Shown: positions 17,501-26,406, counted from the first letter of the stretch. The stretch: 38,002 nucleotides of DNA from an uncultured Oscillospiraceae bacterium (GCA_947626585.1 CANQSU010000004.1:1-38002); one strand, 5' to 3'. The notes: generated by a model not told the origin, from the sequence alone. Program-made: numbers and translations.

Positions 17501-20500
17501 TACCGCGACGGCACGTTCTCCCTGTTCGGAGAGAAAAAACAGCCCGTCATGGTGCATGGCACGATGGTCACGACGCGGGAAGAATCGGACCCATACCCGG
17601 ACTTGGCCGAGAATATTTTGCGGCTTTTCCAAGCATTTGACGGTTCGACCTATCTGGAAACTCTGCAACAGCCAGACGAGGCCGCCGCGCTGGAATCTTT
17701 GGAGCAGCGGCTCCATGACCCCACCCAGCGCGACATGATAACAGAGCAGCTTCGCGCCTTTCTTGACCACGCCGATCCGAATGAGGAAATATACGGTGAT
17801 CTGGAGATTGCGCTGGAGATACTGGCCGAGCTTTCAGACCGGGACGCGGAGCCGGAGCGATCCGAGGATGATTTTTCAGATATAGACCCCGCTGCTGTCC
17901 GGGAGGAGCTTGCCAAATCCGGGATCGTGGATGGCAAGGTCGTGGACCCGGACGCTCTCAATGCCAGCCCGTTTATTCAGACGGTGCGGCGAGATGTCAG
18001 TTCGGCAGCAGATACGCAAAAGCAGGAGGTCATATCCCGCGAGGCGGAGCTGGCCCACGATATACTGCATTTCTATCAGGAGTTCGACGGCGGCGAGTAC
18101 ATGGAATCGCTGGGCGTATCTACCTATGACGAGGCCACGGTCAAGACCCGGCAGGCGCTGCGGACGCCGGAGGGACTGGCGCAGATCGTTTTCGTCCTTG
18201 AATCATTCCTCAACGCGGATGACGCGCCGGACGAGATATACGACGAACTGGGGCATACCATAGAGGTCCTCCGGCAGATGGAGGAGGAACTGTCCCCCCA
18301 GATGGAACTGGCCAAGAATCTCATCAACGAATACTGCCAGGAGGAATTTGACAGCGATGGTGACTACTCCGACCTAACCAAAGTGGGCGTGGCATACACC
18401 ACGTCGGAGGATGAGGCTCATACAATACAGGTCAGCGTTGACCTCATCGGCTGGTCCCTGGACTTTTATGTGGACAACAAGTTGGTACACCAGCGTGTAT
18501 ATGGTTCCCTCCAGGAACTCATAGACAGAGAACTGTACCGTCTGGACTTCAACGAACTCATGGACGTGCCTCTCCCGGAAGAGGAACCGGAGCTTGAGGC
18601 CCCGGCCAGCGGGCCGGGGCGACTGCCCGAAAAAGAAATGGAGGGCAGGCAGCCGGGGACAGCCTATGCCCTGGGCTACGCTCACATGGGCAACGGCCTT
18701 ACCGTCTGGAACCGCCTGCGGATGGTGGACGGGGACTATCAGACCGTGGCCCATATTGCGCCGGACCGCTCCGTGAAGATCTACGACGAGGCTATGCCGG
18801 ATGATGTGCGGCGGCGGATCTACGATATAGCCGCCACCTCGGACGCCAGAATATCCGAGACGCAGGACGCCCCCGTGTTCTCCACACCGCCCCAGGTGCG
18901 GGAGCCGGTCACGCCGCAGGCCCCCGTAGATGAGCAGACCGAGGCCATCCCTGCGCCACCGCCCAGGCGGGAGCGCGTCACGTTCACCACCCTCCGCCCG
19001 GAGATACCGGCAGACCAGCGCCGCAACTTCCGTATCACCGACCCACAGCTTGGTTACGGCACCCCCAGCGAGAAGTTCGCTGCCAATGCCGCGGCCATCC
19101 GCACCCTGAAGCGCATCGAGGCCGAGGAACGCCTCGCCACGCCGGAGGAACAGGAGGTCCTTTCCCGGTATGTGGGCTGGGGCGGCCTCGCGGACTGCTT
19201 CGACGAGCGCCACAGCAGGTATCAGGAACTGAAAAGCCTTCTCACCGAGGACGAATACGCGGCGGCCAGGGCCAGCTCCCTGACCGCTTTTTATACGTCC
19301 CCGGTCATCATCGAGGCCATGTATAAGGCTCTGGCCCAGATGGGCTTTCAGTCCGGCAACATCCTGGAGCCCGCCTGCGGCGTCGGCAACTTCATCGGCA
19401 TGATTCCGGACGATATGGCCGCCAGCCGTGCCTATGGCGTGGAGATCGACAGCATATCGGGCCGTATCGCCCAGCAACTCTACCAGAACAGCAGCATTTC
19501 CGTCAACGGCTTTGAAAAGGTGCAGATGCCGGACAGCTTCTTCGACGTGGCCATCGGCAATGTGCCCTTTGGGGACCTGCGGGTGGCGGATCGGAAGTAC
19601 GACAAGCACCATTGGCTCATCCACGACTACTTCTTCGGCAAGGCGCTGGACAAGGTGCGCCCCGGCGGGATCATCGCGTTCATCTCCAGCAAGGGCACGA
19701 TGGACAAGGAGAGCAGCGCCTTTCGGAAGTATCTGGCCCAGCGCGCCGACCTCATCGGAGCCATCCGTCTGCCGGACAATGCCTTCAAACGCAACGCCGG
19801 CACAGAAGTCACATCCGACATCATCTTCCTGCAAAAGCGGGACCGGCTCACGGATATAGAGCCGGATTGGGTGCATCTGGATAACACCGAGGATGGTATC
19901 CGCATGAACAGCTATTTTGTCCAGCACCCGGAGATGGTGCTGGGCAATATGGTCATGCAGTCCACCCGCTTCGGCATGGACAGCGCCTGCAAAGCCTACG
20001 AGGGCGCCGATCTGTCTCAGCTTCTGGCCGAGGCCGTCGCCAACCTCCACGCCGAGATCACCGCCTACGAGCAGGACGAGCTGGACGAGGAACAAGATGA
20101 ATCCATCCCCGCCGACCCCACCGTGCGCAATTTCAGCTTCACCGTCGTAGACGGCAGGATCTATTTCCGCGAAAACTCCGTCATGCGCCCGGTCAAGACC
20201 TCCGCCACGGCGGAGAACCGCATCCGGGGCATGATCGCCCTCCGGGACTGTGTGCGCCGCCTCATCGAGCTGCAAACGGAGAACTACCCGGACAGCGAGA
20301 TCGAGGCAGAGCAGCGCAGGCTAAACAGCCTCTACGATAGCTTCGTGAGAAAGTACGACCGGCTCAATACCCGCGGCAACCGTCTGGCCTTTGAGGACGA
20401 TTCCAGCTACTATCTGCTGTGTTCCCTGGAGGTGTACGACAAGGAGAACAAATTTGAGCGCAAGGCCGATATGTTCACCAAGCGCACCATCCGGCCCCAT

Positions 20501-23500
20501 GAGCCTGTCACCCATGTGGACACGTCGGCGGAGGCCCTGGCCGTGTCCATCACCGAGAGGGCCCGCGTGGATATGGCCTTTATGTCCGAGCTGTCCGGCA
20601 AGACCCCGGAGGAACTGGAAAACGAGCTGGACGGGGTTATCTTTCGGGCGGTGGACTGCGCCGAGGACCCCAAGGATATTTCGGAGGCCCAAAAGGACAT
20701 GAGCCTCTACCCGCTGGTGCCCGCTGACGAGTACCTGTCCGGGAACGTGCGGAAGAAGCTCCGCATGGCCAGGGCCATGCGGGACGCTTTACCGCCCGAA
20801 GAACAAAGCCGGCTGGACCGGAACGTGGCCGCGCTGGAGGCGGTGCAGCCGCCCGACCTGTCCGCCGGGGAGATCGGCGTCCGCATCGGTGCAAGCTGGG
20901 TCCCCATATCGGACTATGAGGATTTCATGTTTGAGTTGTTCGGGACATCCTATTATGCACAGCAGAAGATCAAGATCACCCATTCCAGGTTCAGCGGCGA
21001 GTGGACCATCTCCAACAAGACCTATGACCGGGTGAACATCAAGATCCGCACCACCTACGGCACGGACAGGGTGAACGCTTACCGTATATTCGAGCAGACC
21101 CTTAATCAGAAGGACGTGCGGGTGTTCGACTATGTGGAGGACCCCCTCACCGGGAAGAAGAACGCTGTGTTCAACGCTAAACAGACGGCCATCGCCCAGG
21201 ACCGGCAGGAGCTTATCAAGCAGAAATTTCAGGAATGGATATGGCGGGACATTGACCGCCGCGAGAGGCTGTGCCATATTTACAATGAGACTTTCAATTC
21301 CATCCGGCCACGCGAGTATGACGGCTCCCACCTGACGTTTCCCGGCATGAACCCGGAGATCACGCTGCGGCCCCATCAGGTCAACGCCATCGCCCATGTC
21401 ATCTACGGCGGCAATACGCTTCTGGCCCACGAGGTGGGCGCGGGCAAGACCTACGAGATGGCTGCAGCCGCGATGGAGATGAAGCGGCTGGGCCTGTGTA
21501 CCAAGTCCCTGTTCGTGGTGCCCAACCACATCACCGGCCAATGGGCTTCCGAGTTTCTGCAGCTCTACCCCGCGGCGAATCTGCTGGTGGTCACGAAAAA
21601 GGATTTTGAAACGGCCAACCGGAAGAAGATATGCGCCCGGATCGCCACCGGCGACTATGACGCCGTTATCATCGGCCACAGCCAGCTTGAAAAGATCCCC
21701 ATGTCCGTGGCGCGTCAGCGGCTGCTCATTATGAAGCAGCTTGACGAGATTACAGACGCGATAAAAGAGGCACGGAAAGAAGATGGAACCCCGCGGTACT
21801 CCATCAAGCAGATGGAAAAAACGAAGCACTCCCTGGAAACGCGGCTGGAACGGCTCAACGATACCACGCGGAAAGACAATGTGGTGGACTTTGAGGAGCT
21901 GGGCATAGACCGCCTGTTCGTGGACGAAAGCCATTATTTCAAAAACCTCTACGTCGTTTCAAAAATGCGGAACGTAGGCGGTATATCCCAGACGGACGCC
22001 CAAAAGTCCAGCGACCTGTTTATGAAAACGCAGTATCTGGACGAGTTGACAGACCATCGTGGGACCATTTTCGCCACCGGCACACCCATCTCGAACAGTA
22101 TGGTAGAGTTGTATACCATCCAGCGATACATCCAGTATCAGGTGCTGCAGGATATGGGCCTCGTCTTTTTCGACGATTGGGCGTCGAGCTTCGGGGAAAC
22201 AATTACCGCCATAGAGCTTGCACCAGAAGGCACCGGCTACCGGGCCAAGACGCGCTTTGCTAAATTTTACAACCTCCCGGAGCTGATGAGCACGTTCAAG
22301 ATGGCGGCGGACATCCAGACCGCCGATATGCTCAAGCTCCCCGTACCCAAGGCCAACTTCCACACCGAGGTCATTTCCCCATCCGAACTGCAGCAGGAAA
22401 TGGTAGCTGGACTGGCGGAACGGGCGGAAGAGATACGGAAAGGCCATGTTGACCCTACGGTGGACAATATGCTCCGCGTTACCAACGACGGCAGAAAGCT
22501 GGCGCTGGATATGCGGCTGGTGCAGCCTCTTGCCCCGGATGACCCGGACGGCAAAGTGGCCAGATGCGCCAAGAATGTCTTTCAGATATGGGAGCAGACC
22601 AGGGACCGGCGCAGCGCTCAGCTCGTTTTCTGCGACCTTTCCACACCCCGGAAAGACGGCGGCTTTGACGTATACAACGACCTGAAACAGAAGCTCATGG
22701 AAAAAGGTGTCCCGGAGAATGAGATCGCGTTCATCCACGACGCGGATACGGATGTGCGAAAGCAGGCTCTGTTCGCCAAGGTCCGGGCCGGGACGGTGCG
22801 CGTCCTCATGGGCAGCACACAGAAGATGGGCGCTGGCACCAACTGCCAGGACCGGCTCATCGCGCTCCATGACCTTGACTGCCCCTGGCGGCCCTCCGAT
22901 CTGGCCCAGCGCCTGGGCCGCATCGTCCGTCAGGGCAACACCAACCCGGAAGTAGAGGTTTTCCGTTACGTCACCGAGGGCACCTTCGACAGCTATTTGT
23001 ATCAGCTTGTGGAGAACAAGCAGCGGTTCATCTCCCAGATCATGACCAGCAAGACCCCCGCCCGCGTCGCGGATGATGTGGATGAAACCGCGCTGTCCTA
23101 TGCCGAGATCAAGGCTCTGGCCACCGGCAACCCGCTTATCATAGAAAAATGCGAGCTGGAGATGGAGGTCAGCAAGCTGCAAATGCTCAAAGCGGCCTAT
23201 CTGAACCAGAGGTACTCTTTGGAAAGCATGGTGCTGCGGACCTATCCCGCAAAAATCGCGGAGCTGACGGAGAAGATAGCCGGATACACCGCCGACGGAC
23301 AGACCGCCGAGGCCCATCCCAAGCCCAAGGAGGGCTTCGTGGGCATGGTCATAGACGGCGTGACCGTCACCGACAAGGAGCAGGCGGGCAAGGCTATTCT
23401 CACCAAATGCACCACCATGACAGGCACGGAAACGGGCGTGTTCGGCCAGTACCGGGGCTTTGACGTGTATATATCCTTTGAACGCCTGACCAGAGATTAC

Positions 23501-23833
23501 CGGCTGGCCTTGAAAGGTGAGCTGTCCCATGAAGTCGTGCTGGGCGCGGATGTGTTCGGCAACTTCACCCGTATGGATAACGTGATAGAGAGGTTCGCGG
23601 AACGGCTCAAAGAAACGAAAGAGGCGCTGCAGGAGGCCCGCCACCAGCTGGACAATGCCCGTACAGAGCTGGAGGCCCCGTTTGCCAGAGAGGAGGAATT
23701 GACCGAAAAATCCAAGCGGCTCAATGAGCTGAACGTGCTGCTGAACCTGGACCAGAAGGACAAAACGCTCATAGACGATGCGCCCGATGAGGACGCGCCG
23801 GAGCGCGGCAGAAGCCGGGACTACGAGCGGTGA
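14579..23833 (+). CDS. Giant ICE polyprotein: N6-DNA methylase-like plus SNF2/DEAD helicase
   Basis: 3084 aa; YVGWGGLADCFD, NILEPACGVGNFIGMIP (SAM-binding), AIGNVPFGD (NPPF/Y-like), LLAHEVGAGKTYEM (Walker A), RLFVDESHYFKNL (DExH), ATGTPISNSMVELYT, QRLGRIVRQGN (motif VI). Confidence 0.93.
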   Translation: MAKRIDLLAELYQRTQREVTAPQEWQRFLASACRNYRLPFEEQLLVYAQRPDATAVLEIERWNRRFGRWVNRGATGIPVFDRDYEGRSRLKYYFDISDTHPGRFSRPVPIWAMRPAYEAEVTETLENGFGELENKDTFAQALISAAKNAVLDNMPDYLSELRQFTADSFLEDLDDLNVEVLYRNTLQNSIAYMLLTRCGQDTGDYFDDDDFRGVINFNTHDTLNALGKATSDIGQMCLSEIARTALDLQKEAEKSNRTFALEPEWEYAVPRTTNQTPERSADDERDRLHDGERVQDTELSAAPGAGDPAWEVRASAPEVSEAEPTHNLYESSDQREAESAPDGDRPDSADQSGADHGADGESRGRDGGTESPRPDEVGGPDEQHQAGGGGNGTPGTDLRITNVVAESARGSELPALLDEEPIMTLLANRENDLIFTKEQIELFFSLHPDINDRTEYIRQAYPYRFTEAIIDGERYGYVAQDDGLVMWAGSYTSPTHQSLFSWGIIAEWMGQLINRREYGVNTSAKKLPPQDDQQMTMFGFGGEEPGSSLADAQFSFLSDLRLPQQVIDEAMCIGANRENSRLAICAWFMKDKPLEDNAVFLREHYGTNGAGFYLNDRQYSIWYTPDGIRIDTGDTAQRPGATTLTWKEAARRIRELLDLGRYMPQREVDQAASHERKELANKLLYLCRDFEEDFRDKFLPVSMSIHNTNLGFPEESAAIQSLLEQPESLQLLVDEVRVFADAYDENRDILRFHYHRPRELLQRLTDLQREPVIFTAAEGHDPQRRFFITGDEIDKQLRGSTEYRLGVYAYFLAHPDHEERRKYLKKVHGEYSGSYNGIDNTTWTSKGLSFSHGSITAPYAKVELSWPKIEKRISVMIDAGAFLDDEDRAAMPDYEREQLAREIYHFFSNAPAIFERPYPRDMYFTDAVGLIARALNDPSEVDVLYEMMLRLRVSTDPEDRDHDSREQAFINLSAYRDGTFSLFGEKKQPVMVHGTMVTTREESDPYPDLAENILRLFQAFDGSTYLETLQQPDEAAALESLEQRLHDPTQRDMITEQLRAFLDHADPNEEIYGDLEIALEILAELSDRDAEPERSEDDFSDIDPAAVREELAKSGIVDGKVVDPDALNASPFIQTVRRDVSSAADTQKQEVISREAELAHDILHFYQEFDGGEYMESLGVSTYDEATVKTRQALRTPEGLAQIVFVLESFLNADDAPDEIYDELGHTIEVLRQMEEELSPQMELAKNLINEYCQEEFDSDGDYSDLTKVGVAYTTSEDEAHTIQVSVDLIGWSLDFYVDNKLVHQRVYGSLQELIDRELYRLDFNELMDVPLPEEEPELEAPASGPGRLPEKEMEGRQPGTAYALGYAHMGNGLTVWNRLRMVDGDYQTVAHIAPDRSVKIYDEAMPDDVRRRIYDIAATSDARISETQDAPVFSTPPQVREPVTPQAPVDEQTEAIPAPPPRRERVTFTTLRPEIPADQRRNFRITDPQLGYGTPSEKFAANAAAIRTLKRIEAEERLATPEEQEVLSRYVGWGGLADCFDERHSRYQELKSLLTEDEYAAARASSLTAFYTSPVIIEAMYKALAQMGFQSGNILEPACGVGNFIGMIPDDMAASRAYGVEIDSISGRIAQQLYQNSSISVNGFEKVQMPDSFFDVAIGNVPFGDLRVADRKYDKHHWLIHDYFFGKALDKVRPGGIIAFISSKGTMDKESSAFRKYLAQRADLIGAIRLPDNAFKRNAGTEVTSDIIFLQKRDRLTDIEPDWVHLDNTEDGIRMNSYFVQHPEMVLGNMVMQSTRFGMDSACKAYEGADLSQLLAEAVANLHAEITAYEQDELDEEQDESIPADPTVRNFSFTVVDGRIYFRENSVMRPVKTSATAENRIRGMIALRDCVRRLIELQTENYPDSEIEAEQRRLNSLYDSFVRKYDRLNTRGNRLAFEDDSSYYLLCSLEVYDKENKFERKADMFTKRTIRPHEPVTHVDTSAEALAVSITERARVDMAFMSELSGKTPEELENELDGVIFRAVDCAEDPKDISEAQKDMSLYPLVPADEYLSGNVRKKLRMARAMRDALPPEEQSRLDRNVAALEAVQPPDLSAGEIGVRIGASWVPISDYEDFMFELFGTSYYAQQKIKITHSRFSGEWTISNKTYDRVNIKIRTTYGTDRVNAYRIFEQTLNQKDVRVFDYVEDPLTGKKNAVFNAKQTAIAQDRQELIKQKFQEWIWRDIDRRERLCHIYNETFNSIRPREYDGSHLTFPGMNPEITLRPHQVNAIAHVIYGGNTLLAHEVGAGKTYEMAAAAMEMKRLGLCTKSLFVVPNHITGQWASEFLQLYPAANLLVVTKKDFETANRKKICARIATGDYDAVIIGHSQLEKIPMSVARQRLLIMKQLDEITDAIKEARKEDGTPRYSIKQMEKTKHSLETRLERLNDTTRKDNVVDFEELGIDRLFVDESHYFKNLYVVSKMRNVGGISQTDAQKSSDLFMKTQYLDELTDHRGTIFATGTPISNSMVELYTIQRYIQYQVLQDMGLVFFDDWASSFGETITAIELAPEGTGYRAKTRFAKFYNLPELMSTFKMAADIQTADMLKLPVPKANFHTEVISPSELQQEMVAGLAERAEEIRKGHVDPTVDNMLRVTNDGRKLALDMRLVQPLAPDDPDGKVARCAKNVFQIWEQTRDRRSAQLVFCDLSTPRKDGGFDVYNDLKQKLMEKGVPENEIAFIHDADTDVRKQALFAKVRAGTVRVLMGSTQKMGAGTNCQDRLIALHDLDCPWRPSDLAQRLGRIVRQGNTNPEVEVFRYVTEGTFDSYLYQLVENKQRFISQIMTSKTPARVADDVDETALSYAEIKALATGNPLIIEKCELEMEVSKLQMLKAAYLNQRYSLESMVLRTYPAKIAELTEKIAGYTADGQTAEAHPKPKEGFVGMVIDGVTVTDKEQAGKAILTKCTTMTGTETGVFGQYRGFDVYISFERLTRDYRLALKGELSHEVVLGADVFGNFTRMDNVIERFAERLKETKEALQEARHQLDNARTELEAPFAREEELTEKSKRLNELNVLLNLDQKDKTLIDDAPDEDAPERGRSRDYER
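15426..15779 (+). CDS. tnpV: TnpV-family transposon-encoded protein, overprinted in the +1 frame of the helicase gene
   Basis: 117 aa MNEIGYTMVNGYRIPNYLPHQEPEIQLGKYALLRRRFLKQSRP…LTSGKLNPHLMEIDRTARTRVEQITEQMARAEGVTEELKARDQMKWAGLMNNIKQAAEEMVLQELIYA; own SD AAAGGAG at 15411-15417, about 8 nt from ATG. Confidence 0.85.
   Translation: MNEIGYTMVNGYRIPNYLPHQEPEIQLGKYALLRRRFLKQSRPITFTNLLTSGKLNPHLMEIDRTARTRVEQITEQMARAEGVTEELKARDQMKWAGLMNNIKQAAEEMVLQELIYA
17598..18288 (+). repeat. Internal domain duplication in the helicase polyprotein
   Basis: DLAENILRLFQAFDGSTYLETLQ…LRAFLDHADPNEEIYGDLEIALEILAEL versus ELAHDILHFYQEFDGGEYMESLG…LESFLNADDAPDEIYDELGHTIEVLRQM. Confidence 0.75.
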
Positions 23834-23834
23834 G

Positions 23835-23862
23835 CAGGGGGGCAGGCCACCCTGCCCCCCTG
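23835..23862. terminator. GC-rich hairpin immediately after the helicase stop codon
   Basis: CAGGGGGGCAGG-CCAC-CCTGCCCCCCTG, 12-bp perfect stem; no U tract, so mRNA-stabilising or attenuating role is also possible. Confidence 0.6.
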
Positions 23863-23909
23863 TCTGTCAGAGGGAATCTATACTTCCCCTACATGTTCTT
23901 CTGAATCGT

Positions 23910-24305
23910 TTAAGGCTCACACGGAATAACGCTCTTAGCCCAATCTAAAAGTGCCTTGGCATATTGAAGCGCTTTCTTGGGTCCCTGCTCTCCCAAAATC
24001 ATTTCATTTGGATATCGAACCATCACACCAAATGGGTTCAAATAATCAGCATACGCAAAATAGCGATCATCAATTGTGAACCGCTGTTCAAGACATTGCA
24101 AGAGAAATGAAATGTCATGTTTTTTCGGAACCTCGTCTGTGATGTCTGACGACAGGATCACCGCCTTCACAGCTTTTTCCGCAGCTTGCTGGCAATGGAA
24201 ACAGATGATCTCAGTTGGCATGGGACGGTATACTTCGTAAAGATGCTTTGCTACAGCATAGTCATTCTCCGCGATCTTCATCCACTTACCTGTATTGTCA
24301 GCCAT
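23910..24305 (-). CDS. HEPN-domain protein
   Basis: MADNTGKWMKIAENDYAVAKHLYE…TEIICFHCQQAAEKAVKAVILSSD…KKHDISFLLQ…MVRYPNE…A..YAKALLDWAK; ATG overlaps the MNT stop by 8 nt. Confidence 0.88.
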   Translation of the reverse strand: MADNTGKWMKIAENDYAVAKHLYEVYRPMPTEIICFHCQQAAEKAVKAVILSSDITDEVPKKHDISFLLQCLEQRFTIDDRYFAYADYLNPFGVMVRYPNEMILGEQGPKKALQYAKALLDWAKSVIPCEP

Positions 24306-24618
24306 AAAGAAGCACCCCCTTGCGGTATACTTCTCTCTCAACAGACGGAGTATCCCTGCGGGCTTCGAAGCTGGCTTTCGTGCCGACCAGAATATCGACC
24401 GGGTGCTGTTTGACTTTGCAAATCGCCCTATACGCCTGAACAGTTAAGTCAAAAAGGTTCTCGTCCTTGTCATCAACAACGATGTAAAAATCCAAGTCGC
24501 TGTCTTCTGTGTGGGTCCCGTCCGCATAGGAACCAAACAGATATACCTGCATCGGAGATAGAGACTCCACAAATCGGGTTTTCAGTTCTTCTATTTCATG
24601 TACTGGCACAGGCTTCAC
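24298..24618 (-). CDS. MNT-type nucleotidyltransferase (partner of HEPN protein)
   Basis: VYLFGSYADGTHTEDSDLDFYIVVDD = GSxxxGxxxxxSDxD; GTG annotated start, exact start uncertain. Confidence 0.88.
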   Translation of the reverse strand: MKPVPVHEIEELKTRFVESLSPMQVYLFGSYADGTHTEDSDLDFYIVVDDKDENLFDLTVQAYRAICKVKQHPVDILVGTKASFEARRDTPSVEREVYRKGVLLYG

Positions 24619-24748
24619 CCTCCCGCCATTATACTGATGGTGCTACACTTATAGTATAGCAGACCAACGCCAGACATACAAGAAATAATCTTTTCGCTTC
24701 AGAAACTCGTGTTGCCTTTTGCCTTGGTATTATAGAGCGGTGATTCTG

Positions 24749-24789
24749 AGCATACCTTCGCACATTTGCGGGCACGGCGAAAGTATGCT
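24749..24789. repeat. Inverted repeat between two divergent MNT loci
   Basis: AGCATACCTTCGC (24749-24761) / 15-nt spacer / GCGAAAGTATGCT (24777-24789), one mismatch. Confidence 0.8.
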
Positions 24790-24884
24790 AATCTACGGAC
24801 TGCATAATACGGTATCATCTGGAGCAGCAAGCAGAACACACTCCCGGTCAAAACAAATGTAGGACAGCCAGAGGAAACTTCCGA

Positions 24885-25199
24885 ATGATCTACACCGTAA
24901 ACGAACTGAAAAAGATAATAACGCCCGTAGCCAGGAGGTACGGCATCCGGGCGGTCTATCTGTTCGGCTCCTATGCCCGTAACGAGGCCACGGAGCAGAG
25001 CGATGTGGATATTCTCATTGACCGCGCAGGCTCGGTAGTCCGTGGCCTGATGATAGGTGCGCTGTACGAGGACATCCGCGCCTGCATCGGAAAGAGGATC
25101 GACCTCGTGACGGTGCAGACCTTGGAGCAGCCCAGCACTAAAGAGCGATGCCCCTCGTTTGTTCAAAATGTGTATGCGGATATGATCCGGCTGATATAA
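24885..25199 (+). CDS. Second, orphan MNT-type nucleotidyltransferase
   Basis: IRAVYLFGSYARNEATEQSDVDILIDRAG; no HEPN gene adjacent on the same strand. Confidence 0.85.
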   Translation: MIYTVNELKKIITPVARRYGIRAVYLFGSYARNEATEQSDVDILIDRAGSVVRGLMIGALYEDIRACIGKRIDLVTVQTLEQPSTKERCPSFVQNVYADMIRLI

Positions 25200-25224
25200 C
25201 TGTTCGGCATAGGAGAAGAAAGTA

Positions 25225-25761
25225 ATGATCTATTTTACGGCGGATACACACTTCGGCCATGCCAACAGCATATGGATGTGCCAGCGCCCATTCCCGGATG
25301 TGAACGCCATGAACGAGGCGCTGATCGCCGCATGGAACAACAGAGTACGGGCCAATGACACCGTGTTCATCCTGGGGGATATGTTCTTTCGCTGCAAGGA
25401 ACCGGAGAGCATATTGAAACGGCTCAATGGTAAGAAGCGGCTGATCGTAGGCAACCATGACAGCTCCTGGATGAACAAGGTGGAGATCTCGCGGTATTTT
25501 ACCAGCGTTGACAACTATTTGGAGCTTTCAGACGGCGCTCACGCCCTGACGCTGTGCCATTACCCCCTGCTCACCTGGAAACACGCACGTCGGTCATACA
25601 TGATCCACGGTCACATCCACGCCAACACGAACGCGGACTTTTGGCCGCTGCTGCGCTGCCGGGAGAATGTGCTGAACGCCGGCGTGGAAATTAACGGTTA
25701 TCAGCCGGTCACTTTTACCGAGCTGATGGAGAACAATCGCCGGTTCAAATCGAACCATTAA
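25225..25761 (+). CDS. Calcineurin-like metallophosphoesterase
   Basis: IYFTADTHFGHANS, FILGDMFF, IVGNHDSSW, LCHYPLLTW, MIHGHIHAN motifs. Confidence 0.92.
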   Translation: MIYFTADTHFGHANSIWMCQRPFPDVNAMNEALIAAWNNRVRANDTVFILGDMFFRCKEPESILKRLNGKKRLIVGNHDSSWMNKVEISRYFTSVDNYLELSDGAHALTLCHYPLLTWKHARRSYMIHGHIHANTNADFWPLLRCRENVLNAGVEINGYQPVTFTELMENNRRFKSNH

Positions 25762-25779
25762 ATTATAAGGGAAAGAAAA

Positions 25780-26406
25780 ATGAAATACAAGTCACTCTTT
25801 ACGGCAGTGGCGGCCATGTTCATCATGGCCGCTATTTTTATATCCTCGTCGTTCGCCATACCCGACCGGCCTGCCGCAACTCTCCCCACACCGGTGCCCA
25901 CTGCCACGCCGGAGCCCATCGACTGGAAAGAGGTCATGGTCAACGCTGTGTGCCACGCCGATAACCACGGCGGTCTGGACGCGGAGTACGCCCTGGGCGG
26001 GGCCGTCAAGTATGAGGACCTCTATCTGCTTGCGAAGATCATCGCCTGGGAGTGCGGCCCGAATTGGGAGGATCAGGGCGTCATGGCCATAGGTGAAGTG
26101 GTCCTCAACCGCGTCGTCTCGCCGGAGTTCCCCGACACCATCCGGGAGGTCCTCTACCAGACGGACCCTATGCAGTACGAGCCGGTATGGTCGGACGGCT
26201 GGGAGGACTATGTGCCCTCGGAGCGATATGTTCGGCTGGCTATGCGGCTGCTGGAAGGTGAACGCGTTTTCAATGACCCGTCCATCGTGTTCCAGGCCCT
26301 CTTTCCCCAGGGCAGCGGTATCGCCTTCACCTACCACGACGACGATCTGAACAACGATACCTATTTCTGCTGGACCAGCTATCCAGACTGCTACGCGGTG
26401 GGATGA
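25780..26406 (+). CDS. Secreted SleB-like cell wall hydrolase
   Basis: N-terminal signal/TM; LYLLAKIIAWECGPNWEDQGVMAIGEVVLNRVVSPEFPDTIREVLYQ…QALFPQGSG. Confidence 0.8.
   Translation: MKYKSLFTAVAAMFIMAAIFISSSFAIPDRPAATLPTPVPTATPEPIDWKEVMVNAVCHADNHGGLDAEYALGGAVKYEDLYLLAKIIAWECGPNWEDQGVMAIGEVVLNRVVSPEFPDTIREVLYQTDPMQYEPVWSDGWEDYVPSERYVRLAMRLLEGERVFNDPSIVFQALFPQGSGIAFTYHDDDLNNDTYFCWTSYPDCYAVG

Noticed and set aside
18374-20275. 633-aa antisense ORF opposite the methylase/helicase
   Set aside because: Antisense frame kept open by codon bias; no motifs or initiation signals.
23149-23463. 104-aa + frame ORF inside the helicase C-terminus
   Set aside because: Unlike tnpV it has no SD, no family resemblance and low-complexity G/R/H composition.
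21959-23644. 561-aa antisense ORF opposite the helicase C-terminus
   Set aside because: Same codon-bias artefact; + strand helicase motifs explain the region.
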